Source: Hyphomicrobiales bacterium (GTDB lineage: Bacteria; Pseudomonadota; Alphaproteobacteria; Rhizobiales; Rhizobiaceae). From it: DNA of 64,000 nucleotides. The stretch is from assembly GCA_900470195.1 (NCBI GenBank), contig UEIJ01000001.1, positions 186,001 to 250,000 on the forward strand. Reading direction: 5' to 3'. Made by a program: the position numbers and the translations under genes. Shown piece after piece: positions 54,812 to 62,626 of the stretch. Each line of letters starts with the position of its first letter. Position 1 is the first letter of the stretch. The notes under the pieces were generated by a model. The model had not been told where the DNA came from, made no database searches, and saw only the letters and a program-made list of their open reading frames with translations.

Positions 54812-54833
54812 TTCCGCATTACCCTTTGCGGAA
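54812..54833. promoter_or_regulatory. Dyad TTCCGC-N10-GCGGAA upstream of gguC
   Basis: A perfect 6-bp inverted repeat with a 10-base spacer, starting 14 bases upstream of the gguC start. The position suits a repressor site for the galactose/arabinose operon. No regulator can be assigned. Confidence 0.45.
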
Positions 54834-55096
54834 TTCACCCTGACCGCTTGAAAAACACCAGAAGGCGTCAATCCACGGTTCGCGTTATTAATATGACTAT
54901 TTTGCTGCAGCCTGCTTTGTCAAGCAAGCAGACGTCCCCACATGCATCGTTCAGAAAAGCTGCTCCCCGCGCAATGATACAAGCCTTTGTTTCATATTCA
55001 TAAATTTAGATATTGTCCGTTTGTCGCACCAGCATTTTATTGGGAATTATCGAAAGGCGCTTGCCATAAAGTAATATTATATGCTTCATAAACACG

Positions 55097-55113
55097 AAGG
55101 CCGGGAGGGCCTT
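55097..55113 (+). promoter_or_regulatory. Leader hairpin before ytfQ
   Basis: AAGGCC, spacer GGGAG, GGCCTT, ending 19 bases before the ATG. A small 5' leader stem that may stabilise the highly expressed binding-protein message. Confidence 0.4.
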
Positions 55114-55132
55114 ATTATTGGGAGGAACTATC

Positions 55133-56092
55133 ATGAAACGCAGTCTGGCGGCTCTGACGGCCGCACTATCGCTTGCCCTGATTTCGAGCGCATCCGCCGC
55201 ATCGCTGACGGTCGGCTTTTCGCAGATCGGTTCGGAATCGGGCTGGCGCGCCGCAGAAACGGCCCTGACCAAGCAGGAAGCCGAAAAGCGCGGCTATACG
55301 CTGAAATTCGCCGACGCCCAGCAGAAGCAGGAAAACCAGATCAAGGCTGTTCGCGGCTTCATCGCTCAGGGCGTTGATGCAATCCTGATCGCGCCGGTCG
55401 TCTCCACCGGCTGGGATGCGGTCTTGAAGGAAGCCAAGGAAGCGGAAATTCCGGTCGTCCTGCTCGACCGCCAGATCGATTCTCCGGAAGATCTTTACCT
55501 CACCGCCGTCACCTCCGATCAGGTACATGAAGGCAAGGTCGCCGGTGACTGGCTGGTGAAGGACGTAGGCGACAAGCCATGCAATGTGGTTGAGCTTCAG
55601 GGCACCACCGGCTCCTCGCCCGCCATCAACCGCAAGAAGGGCTTTGAGGACGCGATCAAGGGCCACGACAACATCAAGATCACCCGTTCGCAGACCGGTG
55701 ACTTCACCCGCACCAAGGGCAAGGAAGTCATGGAAAGCTTCATCAAGGCCGAAGGCGGCGGCAAGAATATCTGTGCCGTCTACGCCCATAATGACGACAT
55801 GGCCGTCGGCGCTATTCAGGCCATCAAAGAAGCTGGCCTGAAGCCGGGCACGGAAATCAAGATCGTGTCGATCGACTCCGTGCCGGATATCTTCCAGGCC
55901 ATGGCCGCTGGCGAAGCCAATGCGACAGTCGAGCTGACGCCGAACATGGCGGGCCCGGCTTTCGACGCCATCGAAGCCTTCAAGGACAAGGGCACCGTTC
56001 CGCCGAAATGGATCCAGACGGAATCGAAGCTTTATACGCAGGCTGATGATCCGAAAGCCGTCTACGAAGCCAAGAAGGGCCTCGGCTACTGA
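55133..56092 (+). CDS. ytfQ: Periplasmic sugar-binding protein, YtfQ-like (galactofuranose type)
   Basis: A 319-residue exported binding protein. The signal peptide is MKRSLAALTAALSLALISSA with cleavage at ASA. The mature start LTVGFSQIGSESGWRAAETA and the motif QKQENQIKAVRGFIAQGVDA are strongly YtfQ-like, as are PVVLLDRQIDSPEDLY and the hinge region YAHNDDMAVGAIQAIKEAGL. E. coli YtfQ binds the furanose forms of galactose. GGAGGAACTATC precedes the ATG at 55133. It heads a four-gene importer operon whose later genes overlap. Confidence 0.9.
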   Translation: MKRSLAALTAALSLALISSASAASLTVGFSQIGSESGWRAAETALTKQEAEKRGYTLKFADAQQKQENQIKAVRGFIAQGVDAILIAPVVSTGWDAVLKEAKEAEIPVVLLDRQIDSPEDLYLTAVTSDQVHEGKVAGDWLVKDVGDKPCNVVELQGTTGSSPAINRKKGFEDAIKGHDNIKITRSQTGDFTRTKGKEVMESFIKAEGGGKNICAVYAHNDDMAVGAIQAIKEAGLKPGTEIKIVSIDSVPDIFQAMAAGEANATVELTPNMAGPAFDAIEAFKDKGTVPPKWIQTESKLYTQADDPKAVYEAKKGLGY

Positions 56093-56100
56093 TCCGCTTC

Positions 56101-56124
56101 ATCCGGGCCGCTGTCGGCCCGGAT
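56101..56124 (+). promoter_or_regulatory. Intercistronic hairpin between ytfQ and ytfR
   Basis: ATCCGGGCCG, loop CTGT, CGGCCCGGAT: a perfect 10-bp stem 9 bases after the ytfQ stop. There is no T-run, so it probably acts as a 3' stabiliser or partial terminator that keeps binding protein in excess over the ATPase. Confidence 0.7.
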
Positions 56125-56156
56125 ACCCCTTTGCGAAGCGCAAACGGAAGAATGCC

Positions 56157-57704
56157 ATGGCTGCAAAAGACGCTGCATCAGCGGTGGGAACGCCGCTTCT
56201 GGAAGCCCGTTCGATCACCAAATCCTTTCTCGGCGTAACTGCGCTCGACCATGTCGATTTCGCGCTCAACCGCGGTGAAATTCATGCCTTGCTCGGCGAA
56301 AACGGCGCGGGCAAATCCACACTCATCAAGATATTGACCGGCGCCTATCACGGCTTTGACGGTTCGATCCTGCTTGAAGGCCAGCCGATTACGCCCGCAT
56401 CCGTTGCGGAAGCGCAAACGCTCGGCATCGGCACGGTCTATCAGGAGGTCAACCTTCTCGAAAACCTGACGGTTGCGGAAAACCTGTTTCTGGGCCGTCA
56501 GCCCAAGCGTTTCGGGCTGGTCGATCGCGGACGGATGGAAAAGGATGCGGCGAAACTCCTTTCGCGCTACGGTCTTACCATCGATGTTGGCGCGCCCCTG
56601 TCCGCCTATTCGGTCGCCATCCGCCAGATCATCGCGATAGCGCGCGCCGTCGATCTTTCCGGCAAGGTGCTCGTGCTTGACGAACCGACCGCCAGCCTTG
56701 ATGCGCGTGAAGTCGAAATGCTGTTCGTCGTGCTTCGCCAGCTGAAGGCGGAAGGCCTGGGCATCGTCGTCATCACCCATTTTCTGGATCAGGTCTATGC
56801 CATTGCCGATTGCGCCACCGTGCTGCGCAACGGTCGTCTGGTCGGCAGCCGAAACCTGTCGGACCTGCCGCGCACCGATCTCATTTCCATGATGCTAGGT
56901 CATCAATTACAGGAAACCGTCCGCCGCCAGCTCACCGAAGATGTCAGCGACGACACGGTTGCGCCGATCCGTTTTTCGGGCTTTGGCAAAAAGGGCAGCG
57001 TTGCGCCATTCGATCTCTCGATCAAGCCGGGAGAAGCCGTCGGCATCGCCGGACTGCTCGGTTCCGGCCGCACCGAAACCGCGCTCCTGATGTTCGGCGT
57101 CGATCAAGCTGACAGCGGCACGCTTGCCGTTGATGGGAAGGAAACAAGGCTGCCCTCGCCGGTCGCGGCGATTGCCGAGCGCTTCGCCTTCTGCCCGGAA
57201 GAACGCAAGACCGATGGCATCATCGCCGATTTTTCGGTTGCCGAAAACATCGCGCTCGCCGTTCAGGCAAAGCGCGGCTGGTCGAAACCGCTGTCGTCAC
57301 GCGAAAAGGCGGCGCTCGCCGACCGCTATATCAAGGCGCTGGATATCCGCCCGCCCGATCCGCACAAGCCGATCAAGTTCCTGTCCGGCGGCAACCAGCA
57401 GAAAGCCATTCTGGCGCGCTGGCTCGCCACCGACCCGCGCCTCCTGATCCTTGATGAACCAACACGCGGCATCGATATCGGCGCCCATGCCGAAATCCTC
57501 AAGCTCATCGGCGAGCTTTGCGCCGAAGGCATGTCGCTTGTCATCATCTCGTCGGAATTCGAGGAGCTCGCCGCCGTCGCCAACCGTGTCGTCGTTCTCT
57601 CGGATCGCCGCCATGTCGCGGAACTGAAAGGCGAGGAAATCACTGCCGACAATATCGTGCGCGCAATCGCAGAGACCGGAAGCGAAAAGGAAGCGGCAGC
57701 ATGA
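56157..57704 (+). CDS. ytfR: Sugar ABC transporter ATP-binding protein, YtfR-like
   Basis: A duplicated ATPase of 515 residues for the YtfQ-type importer. First domain: Walker [17 protein letters not shown] near residue 48, QEVNLLENLTVAENLFLGR, and Walker [13 protein letters not shown]; the first signature motif is weak (LSAYSVAIRQIIAIARAV). Second domain: GIAGLLGSGRTETALLMFG without a proper lysine-serine Walker A, then [20 protein letters not shown] and [20 protein letters not shown]. The ATG at 56157 lies 64 bases after ytfQ; an earlier frame start at 56046 is inside ytfQ and rejected. ATGA overlap joins it to the first permease. Confidence 0.9.
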   Translation: MAAKDAASAVGTPLLEARSITKSFLGVTALDHVDFALNRGEIHALLGENGAGKSTLIKILTGAYHGFDGSILLEGQPITPASVAEAQTLGIGTVYQEVNLLENLTVAENLFLGRQPKRFGLVDRGRMEKDAAKLLSRYGLTIDVGAPLSAYSVAIRQIIAIARAVDLSGKVLVLDEPTASLDAREVEMLFVVLRQLKAEGLGIVVITHFLDQVYAIADCATVLRNGRLVGSRNLSDLPRTDLISMMLGHQLQETVRRQLTEDVSDDTVAPIRFSGFGKKGSVAPFDLSIKPGEAVGIAGLLGSGRTETALLMFGVDQADSGTLAVDGKETRLPSPVAAIAERFAFCPEERKTDGIIADFSVAENIALAVQAKRGWSKPLSSREKAALADRYIKALDIRPPDPHKPIKFLSGGNQQKAILARWLATDPRLLILDEPTRGIDIGAHAEILKLIGELCAEGMSLVIISSEFEELAAVANRVVVLSDRRHVAELKGEEITADNIVRAIAETGSEKEAAA

Positions 57705-58744
57705 TTGCCCGCATGACCAGAAAACTAAAAAGACTGGCGCCGCAATTGACAGCCCTTGTGCTCATTCTGGCAGCGAACACCGTCATCGCGCCCGGATTTC
57801 TCGACGTCTCCTTCCAGAACGGGCGGCTCTATGGCAGCCTGATCGATATTCTGGTGCGTGCGGCCCCCGTTGCCATTCTGTCCGTCGGCATGACACTGGT
57901 GATCGCAACACGCGGCATCGACCTTTCGGTCGGCGCGGTGATGGCGATCAGCGGCGCCTTTGCCGCTTCGCTCATCGTGGCAGGCTATCCGCTTGCCATC
58001 GTCATTCCGGCAGCGCTTGGCGTCGGCCTCATTTGCGGCTTGTGGAACGGCTTCCTGGTCGCCGTCTTCGATATCCAGCCGATCATCGCGACGCTCATCC
58101 TCATGGTGGCGGGGCGCGGCATAGCGCAGCTTATCACCGAAGGCGCGATCCTCACGTTCAACAATGATTCCTTTGCAGCCCTTGGCTCCGGCTCCTTCCT
58201 CGGCGTGCCCATTCCGGTCCTGATATGGATTCTGGCCGGCCTCGCGGTAGGCCTTGCAGTCCGCACCAGTGCACTCGGCTTCCTGATCGAAGCAACCGGC
58301 ATCAACCGCCGTGCAGCGATGCTGGCGGGCGTCAAGGCGCACTTTCTCCTGTTCAGCGTCTATGCGGTTTCCGGCGTGGGTGCAGCCCTTGCCGGGCTGA
58401 TCGCGACGGCGGATATTCGCGGCGCAGACGCCAACAATGCCGGGCTGTGGCTGGAACTCGACGCCATTCTGGCGGTCGTCATCGGCGGCACTTCGCTCAA
58501 TGGCGGGCGGTTCTCGATCATGGCCTCGCTGCTCGGCGCGCTCATCATCCAGTCGATCAATACCGGCATCCTGATGGCGGGCTTTCCCCCGGAATTCAAC
58601 CTCATCATCAAGGCGATCATCATTGTGATCGTACTCACCTTCCAGTCACCGGCCATTGTCCAGCTGATCGCCTTCCTGCGCTCTGAACGCAAGGGCGATG
58701 GAGCCAAGCCAGTCCGCCAAAGCCAGCAGGGGGCACGGCAATGA
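57701..58744 (+). CDS. ytfT: Sugar ABC transporter permease, YtfT-like
   Basis: A 347-residue membrane protein of the ribose/galactofuranose permease group. The N-terminus is basic (MIARMTRKLKRLAPQL) and leads into the first helix (TALVLILAANTVIAPGFL); the signature LSVGMTLVIATRGIDLSVGA is near residue 65 and EATGINRRAAMLAGVKAHFL near 205. About eight to ten helices. It overlaps ytfR and yjfF by ATGA at each end. The heterodimer YtfT-YjfF forms the membrane channel in E. coli. Confidence 0.9.
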   Translation: MIARMTRKLKRLAPQLTALVLILAANTVIAPGFLDVSFQNGRLYGSLIDILVRAAPVAILSVGMTLVIATRGIDLSVGAVMAISGAFAASLIVAGYPLAIVIPAALGVGLICGLWNGFLVAVFDIQPIIATLILMVAGRGIAQLITEGAILTFNNDSFAALGSGSFLGVPIPVLIWILAGLAVGLAVRTSALGFLIEATGINRRAAMLAGVKAHFLLFSVYAVSGVGAALAGLIATADIRGADANNAGLWLELDAILAVVIGGTSLNGGRFSIMASLLGALIIQSINTGILMAGFPPEFNLIIKAIIIVIVLTFQSPAIVQLIAFLRSERKGDGAKPVRQSQQGARQ

Positions 58745-59745
58745 GAGCGCTACGCAATCTGCCTTTCCTGACAACCGTTGCAATCTTCCTGCTTGCCTAT
58801 GCGATCTGCATCATCCAGTTTCCAAACATGCTGTCGACGCGGGTGATCGGCAACCTTCTGACCGACAATGCTTTTCTGGGCATAGCTGCCGTCGGCATGA
58901 CATTCGTGATCCTTTCAGGCGGTATCGACCTTTCGGTCGGTTCGGTCATCGCCTTCACCAGCGTCTTCGTCGCCGTTCTGGTCGGGCAGCTCGGCGTGCA
59001 CCCGCTTGTGGCTTTCGCGCTCATTCTGGTGATTGCAGCCTTGTTCGGGGCATGGATGGGCGTGATGATCCATTTCCTCGGCATCCCGCCTTTCGTCGCC
59101 ACGCTTGCCGGCATGTTTCTGGCACGCGGCGCGGCCTTCCTCATCTCGACCCAATCCGTGCCCATAGCGCATCCGTTTCTCGATACGTTGCAGGGGCTTT
59201 ATCTCCGGCTTCCGGGTGGCGGAAGGCTGACTTTCATCGCCATGCTCATGCTCGCGGTCTTCATCATCGGCGGCATCATCGCCCATCGCACGCGGTTCGG
59301 CGCCAACATCTATGCGCTCGGCGGCAACCAGCAATCGGCGGAACTGATGGGCGTTCCGATTGCCCGCACCACAATCGGCATCTATACGATGTCGGGCGTG
59401 CTTTCCGGCCTCGCAGGGATCGTCTATACGCTTTATACCTCGTCCGGCTATTCGCTGGCGACGGTCGGGGTGGAGCTCGACGCCATCGCATCGGTGGTGA
59501 TCGGCGGGACGCTTTTGACGGGCGGCGCGGGCCTTGTGGCCGGTACATTCGTCGGCATTCTCATACAGGGGCTGATCCAGACATACATTGTTTTCGACGG
59601 AACGCTGTCTTCATGGTGGACGAAAATTGCAATCGGTATATTGCTGTTCCTGTTCATTGCTCTGCAACGAGGACTTGTATGGTTCTCTGATCCAAAGCGC
59701 ATCCCGAAAAGGGGAGAGCCGGTTTTCGGACAAGATGCGCGTTGA
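58741..59745 (+). CDS. yjfF: Sugar ABC transporter permease, YjfF-like, with repeat-derived C-terminus
   Basis: A 334-residue second permease. The signature AAVGMTFVILSGGIDLSVGS is near residue 50 and LGGNQQSAELMGVPIARTTI near 200; about eight to ten helices. Membrane segments end near residue 312 (GILLFLFIALQRGLVWF), and the last ~16 residues (SDPKRIPKRGEPVFGQDAR) are encoded by a copy of the dispersed palindromic element, so the original stop was probably lost or moved by the repeat. The tail is polar and cytoplasmic and is unlikely to disturb function. Confidence 0.9.
   Translation: MRALRNLPFLTTVAIFLLAYAICIIQFPNMLSTRVIGNLLTDNAFLGIAAVGMTFVILSGGIDLSVGSVIAFTSVFVAVLVGQLGVHPLVAFALILVIAALFGAWMGVMIHFLGIPPFVATLAGMFLARGAAFLISTQSVPIAHPFLDTLQGLYLRLPGGGRLTFIAMLMLAVFIIGGIIAHRTRFGANIYALGGNQQSAELMGVPIARTTIGIYTMSGVLSGLAGIVYTLYTSSGYSLATVGVELDAIASVVIGGTLLTGGAGLVAGTFVGILIQGLIQTYIVFDGTLSSWWTKIAIGILLFLFIALQRGLVWFSDPKRIPKRGEPVFGQDAR
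59697..59740 (-). repeat. Dispersed palindromic element, copy 6, inside the 3' end of yjfF
   Basis: The 44-bp sequence GCGCATCCCGAAAAGGGG...CGGACAAGATGCGC is, in reverse complement, GCGCATCTTGTCCGAAAACC...CCCTTTTCGGGATGCGC, matching copies 3-5. The terminal 7-bp inverted repeats are perfect. The yjfF reading frame crosses it and stops 5 bases beyond. Confidence 0.8.
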
Positions 59746-59784
59746 AAAAAATATCTGCGCGGCAACGCGTGAAGGAGGCCTGAA

Positions 59785-60510
59785 TTGGGATTGCTGGAAA
59801 CGGCCATAACCGGACGCAAGCGCCATAACAGCCACGCGGTGGTGGTTGGGGAATTGGGCCGTGGGATCGTTGCTGGAAACATTCCCGAAGGTTCGATCCT
59901 GCCGGGCGACCATGAACTGTCGCTGCGCTTCGGCGTATCCCGCACTGTTCTGCGCGAGGCGATGAAAACCCTTGCCGCCAAGCGTCTCATCGAACCCAAG
60001 GCCAAGGTCGGCACGCGTGTTCTGGGCCATGCCAGCTGGAATTTCTTCGATCCCGATGTGCTGACCTGGCGCTTCGAGGCGGGCTTCGATGAAGTCTTCG
60101 TCGATCATCTGGCGGAAATGCGCATGGCGCTGGAACCGGCGGCAGCGGCGGCGGCGGCAGAACGCGCCTCCAGCGACGAGATCGTCGAGCTTTACGCACT
60201 CGCCGCCAAATTCGACAATCCTGAACACACGCCGGAATCCATCGCCAAGGTCGATCTGGAATTCCATCTCGCTATCGCCCGCATGTCCGGCAATCCGTTC
60301 ATGCGTTCGGTCAGCGGCTTGATCGAGGCGGCGCTGGCAATCTCGTTCCAGCTTTCCTCCCCGGCGGCATCGCGGGAAGGCATTGCCGAGTGCGCGGCCA
60401 ATCACCTGCGCATTGCGCATGCCATCGCATCGCGCGATCCGCAGAAAGCGCGTCAGGCCATGGAAAGCGTCATCAAGCTTGGCGTCGATCGCATCCGGGA
60501 CGTTATTTGA
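59785..60510 (+). CDS. FadR-type (FCD) GntR family regulator, TTG start
   Basis: A 241-residue regulator with an N-terminal winged helix (LPGDHELSLRFGVSRTVLRE, AMKTLAAKRLIEPKAKVGTR) and an all-helical FCD ligand domain (LAEMRMALEPAAAAAAAERA through DLEFHLAIARMSGNPFMRSV), which in this family binds sugar acids or other carboxylates through a metal. No ATG is near the conserved N-terminus, while GGAGG lies 7 bases before the TTG at 59785, so TTG is the start. It follows the YtfQRT-YjfF operon by 39 bases and may control it or the galactose/arabinose island (similar FCD regulators govern galactonate genes). Confidence 0.87.
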   Translation: MGLLETAITGRKRHNSHAVVVGELGRGIVAGNIPEGSILPGDHELSLRFGVSRTVLREAMKTLAAKRLIEPKAKVGTRVLGHASWNFFDPDVLTWRFEAGFDEVFVDHLAEMRMALEPAAAAAAAERASSDEIVELYALAAKFDNPEHTPESIAKVDLEFHLAIARMSGNPFMRSVSGLIEAALAISFQLSSPAASREGIAECAANHLRIAHAIASRDPQKARQAMESVIKLGVDRIRDVI

Positions 60511-60596
60511 GAGTGGGAACCGGTTTTGCGTTCCAAAATGCGGTAAAGGAGAAAGAGAGGGGTTCTTACGGCTCCATCATATAGAACCACTCTCAA
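60507..60596. repeat. Cruciform-like inverted repeats plus dispersed element copy 7
   Basis: TTGAGAGTGG (60507-60516) and CCACTCTCAA (60587-60596) are perfect inverted repeats bounding the gap between two convergent genes, with an inner pair GGTTCT (60561-60566)/AGAACC (60583-60588). The stretch GAGTGGGAACCGGTTTTGCG at 60511-60530, continuing to ATGCG at 60542, matches the core of dispersed copy 1. No T-tract follows. Confidence 0.6.
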
Positions 60597-60598
60597 GG

Positions 60599-61021
60599 TT
60601 ACGATACCTTCAGATCAAACTGCGGCTCGCCGCGCAGCGTATTGCTGACCGTACAGATTTCCTCGGCCATTTCGGCAAGCCGGTGCTTTTCGTCCTCGGT
60701 CAGATCGCCACCGAAATGAAAGGTGATATCGAACCGCTCGATGCGCGACGGCCCTTCATGCGCCTTGTCGCCCTTCACCTCCACCCGCACATCGGTCAGT
60801 TTGTCCTTCAGCTCGAGCTTGCCGGCAGCGATGCGCGCGCTGAGCGCCATGCAGGCCGCGACGGACGAATAGATGAGGTCGAGCGGGTTGAAGCCTGCCT
60901 GACTGACACTGGTGACGATTTCGACAACGCCGCCGGTCGGCGTGGTGATGACCGGAAGCTTTCCATGCGGCATTTCAGCGACGGCGCCCGTCTCGCGGGT
61001 CCTGACTTTAAGTTCGCTCAT
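60599..61021 (-). CDS. OsmC family protein
   Basis: A 140-residue OsmC/YhfA-like protein. The central helix [20 protein letters not shown] contains the usual first catalytic cysteine, and [11 protein letters not shown] replaces the second cysteine region: the second cysteine appears to be C-terminal in [10 protein letters not shown]. OsmC/Ohr proteins reduce organic hydroperoxides with these cysteines. The ATG at 61021 overlaps the stop of the D-aminopeptidase gene (ATGA), so the two are coupled; a frame to 61120 lies within that gene and is rejected. Physiological substrate unknown. Confidence 0.87.
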   Translation of the reverse strand: MSELKVRTRETGAVAEMPHGKLPVITTPTGGVVEIVTSVSQAGFNPLDLIYSSVAACMALSARIAAGKLELKDKLTDVRVEVKGDKAHEGPSRIERFDITFHFGGDLTEDEKHRLAEMAEEICTVSNTLRGEPQFDLKVS

Positions 61022-62580
61022 TCCGGAATTCTCCTGTAGTCCACATGCCGCGCCAGCCAGCAGCCGACGGTCATGCCTGTTATCCCGCCTTTGGCATCGC
61101 GATGGAAGACAAGTTTCCATTCGCCCGGCGACGGCGCATCCATGGAGCGCTGCACCGGCAGCAGCCAGACATCCGGGCCTGCCTCATAGAGCGGATACAT
61201 ATCGCTCTTGCCGAGAAAACCCTCGAACGCCCCGTAGAAAGCGCCGCCCTCATTGACGATCAGAAGGTCGGCTTCCAGTTCGTCGCTGCGATAGCGCCCT
61301 GCAACATCCTGCTTCGCGGTACCTTTCAGGCGCTGCATCGTCAGGCTCAGATTTTCATCTTCACGCGCCAGATGGATCGTATCGCCGTCGCGGCGGATTG
61401 CAGTCATCGACGAGCGCGCTTCATTCTCGCCCACCACATCCATCATTTCCGGCCCGGTGCCGAAACGCGCTTTCATGCGTCCGCGCCCTGCATCTTCGAG
61501 GCTCAGCACGAGGCCAGTCTCATGGTCCAGCCACGAACCGAACCAAGCGGCATCGGCTTCAACCCGGACCGGTTCGCTCGTGGAAACGCCAAGCGCGATG
61601 TTCATCAGCTTGAAGGCCACATCGGATGCCCCACCCTCAAAGTTGAACATGGCGATTGTCGAAAGGCGTTCGTCGGCGCAATGCCAGCGCTGGCAGCGCC
61701 AGCCGCGCAGCGCCCCGCCATGGCCGGTGAGCCGCTTGCCGCCCGCTTCCTCGAACTTGAGGCCGAGGCCGTAAGGAGCCGCGTTGCCATCGCTGAAACT
61801 CTGCGGACCGCTCAGGCGACGATAGATTCCGTCTTCGTCGTCACGTGTCGCATCGATGAACTGTTCCCAGGCGATCATGTCGTCGAGTGACGCGCAAATG
61901 CCCGCATCGCCCATCCAGTGGATGCGATTGACGGCAGGCAGGAACCCGCGCACCGTATCGCCTTCATAGCCGGTGCATTCATCGAACAGCGCGGTATCGG
62001 GGATAAGCTCCGCCGTCTTCATGCCAGCAGGCTTGAAAATGCGCTCCGCCAGAAGCTCGACCATGGTTCGGCCCGCATGGCTTTCGATAAGATCAGCCAG
62101 AATGCGGAAATTGCCGTTGCAATAGGAATAATGCGTGCCGGGCGCGAAATGCGTGGTCTTCAGGCGGCGCAGCAGGCTTTGCGCCTGTTCGGGCAGAAAG
62201 ACGCCTTCCGGATCGGCCCCGCACAGAACAGTGAGCGCCCAGTAATCGCGCAGACCCGACTGGTTGTTGCACAGATCGCGCGCACTCGGGCGCTTTTCCG
62301 TGAACTTGTCGAGATAGGCGGCAAGCGCATCGTCGAGAACTTCCGGCTCGCCAACGCTGTCCAGCAACACGGCGCAGGTGAACTGCTTGCTGACCGAGCA
62401 GATCGGCATGCGCGTTTCGGGCGTCATCGCCTTGCGCGCTGAAAGATCGGCAAAGCCCCACGCATGGCGTAGCACCACCTTGCCATCCTTCACCACGGCG
62501 ACCGCACCGCCCGGCCCCTTATAGTGCTGCGGTACGGTGCGAACGAAGGCTTCTAGCGCGGGAAGATCGAATTTTGACAT
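61018..62580 (-). CDS. dap: D-stereospecific aminopeptidase (DAP), S12 penicillin-recognising family
   Basis: Releases D-amino acids such as D-alanine from the N-terminus of short peptides and amides. The 520-residue length and catalytic positions match Ochrobactrum anthropi DAP: nucleophile S62 and K65 in CSVSKQF, Y153 and N155 in YSYCNGN, and H287 in TGHGGALRG. The N-terminal two-thirds is the beta-lactamase/penicillin-binding fold and the C-terminal ~185 residues (from about 330) form the two lipocalin-like beta-barrels of this enzyme. There is no signal peptide, so it is cytoplasmic. The start at 62580 is clear from the family N-terminus [16 protein letters not shown]. It is coupled to the OsmC gene downstream. 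Confidence 0.95.
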   Translation of the reverse strand: MSKFDLPALEAFVRTVPQHYKGPGGAVAVVKDGKVVLRHAWGFADLSARKAMTPETRMPICSVSKQFTCAVLLDSVGEPEVLDDALAAYLDKFTEKRPSARDLCNNQSGLRDYWALTVLCGADPEGVFLPEQAQSLLRRLKTTHFAPGTHYSYCNGNFRILADLIESHAGRTMVELLAERIFKPAGMKTAELIPDTALFDECTGYEGDTVRGFLPAVNRIHWMGDAGICASLDDMIAWEQFIDATRDDEDGIYRRLSGPQSFSDGNAAPYGLGLKFEEAGGKRLTGHGGALRGWRCQRWHCADERLSTIAMFNFEGGASDVAFKLMNIALGVSTSEPVRVEADAAWFGSWLDHETGLVLSLEDAGRGRMKARFGTGPEMMDVVGENEARSSMTAIRRDGDTIHLAREDENLSLTMQRLKGTAKQDVAGRYRSDELEADLLIVNEGGAFYGAFEGFLGKSDMYPLYEAGPDVWLLPVQRSMDAPSPGEWKLVFHRDAKGGITGMTVGCWLARHVDYRRIPE

Positions 62581-62626
62581 GATGGCTCAGGCGACTCAGA
62601 TGAAAATCAACAGCCGCCACGAGGCA

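Larger units (their letters stand above)
54799..55132. promoter_or_regulatory. Divergent regulatory region of the gguC island and ytfQ operon
   Basis: 334 non-coding bases between two divergent sugar operons. Features: the dyad TTCCGC-N10-GCGGAA at 54812-54833 close to gguC; a long A+T-rich core (about 54990-55085); and the hairpin AAGGCC/GGCCTT at 55097-55113 in the ytfQ leader. The ribosome site GGAGGAA precedes ytfQ. No small gene is convincing here; the short frames have no ribosome sites or similarity. Confidence 0.6.
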
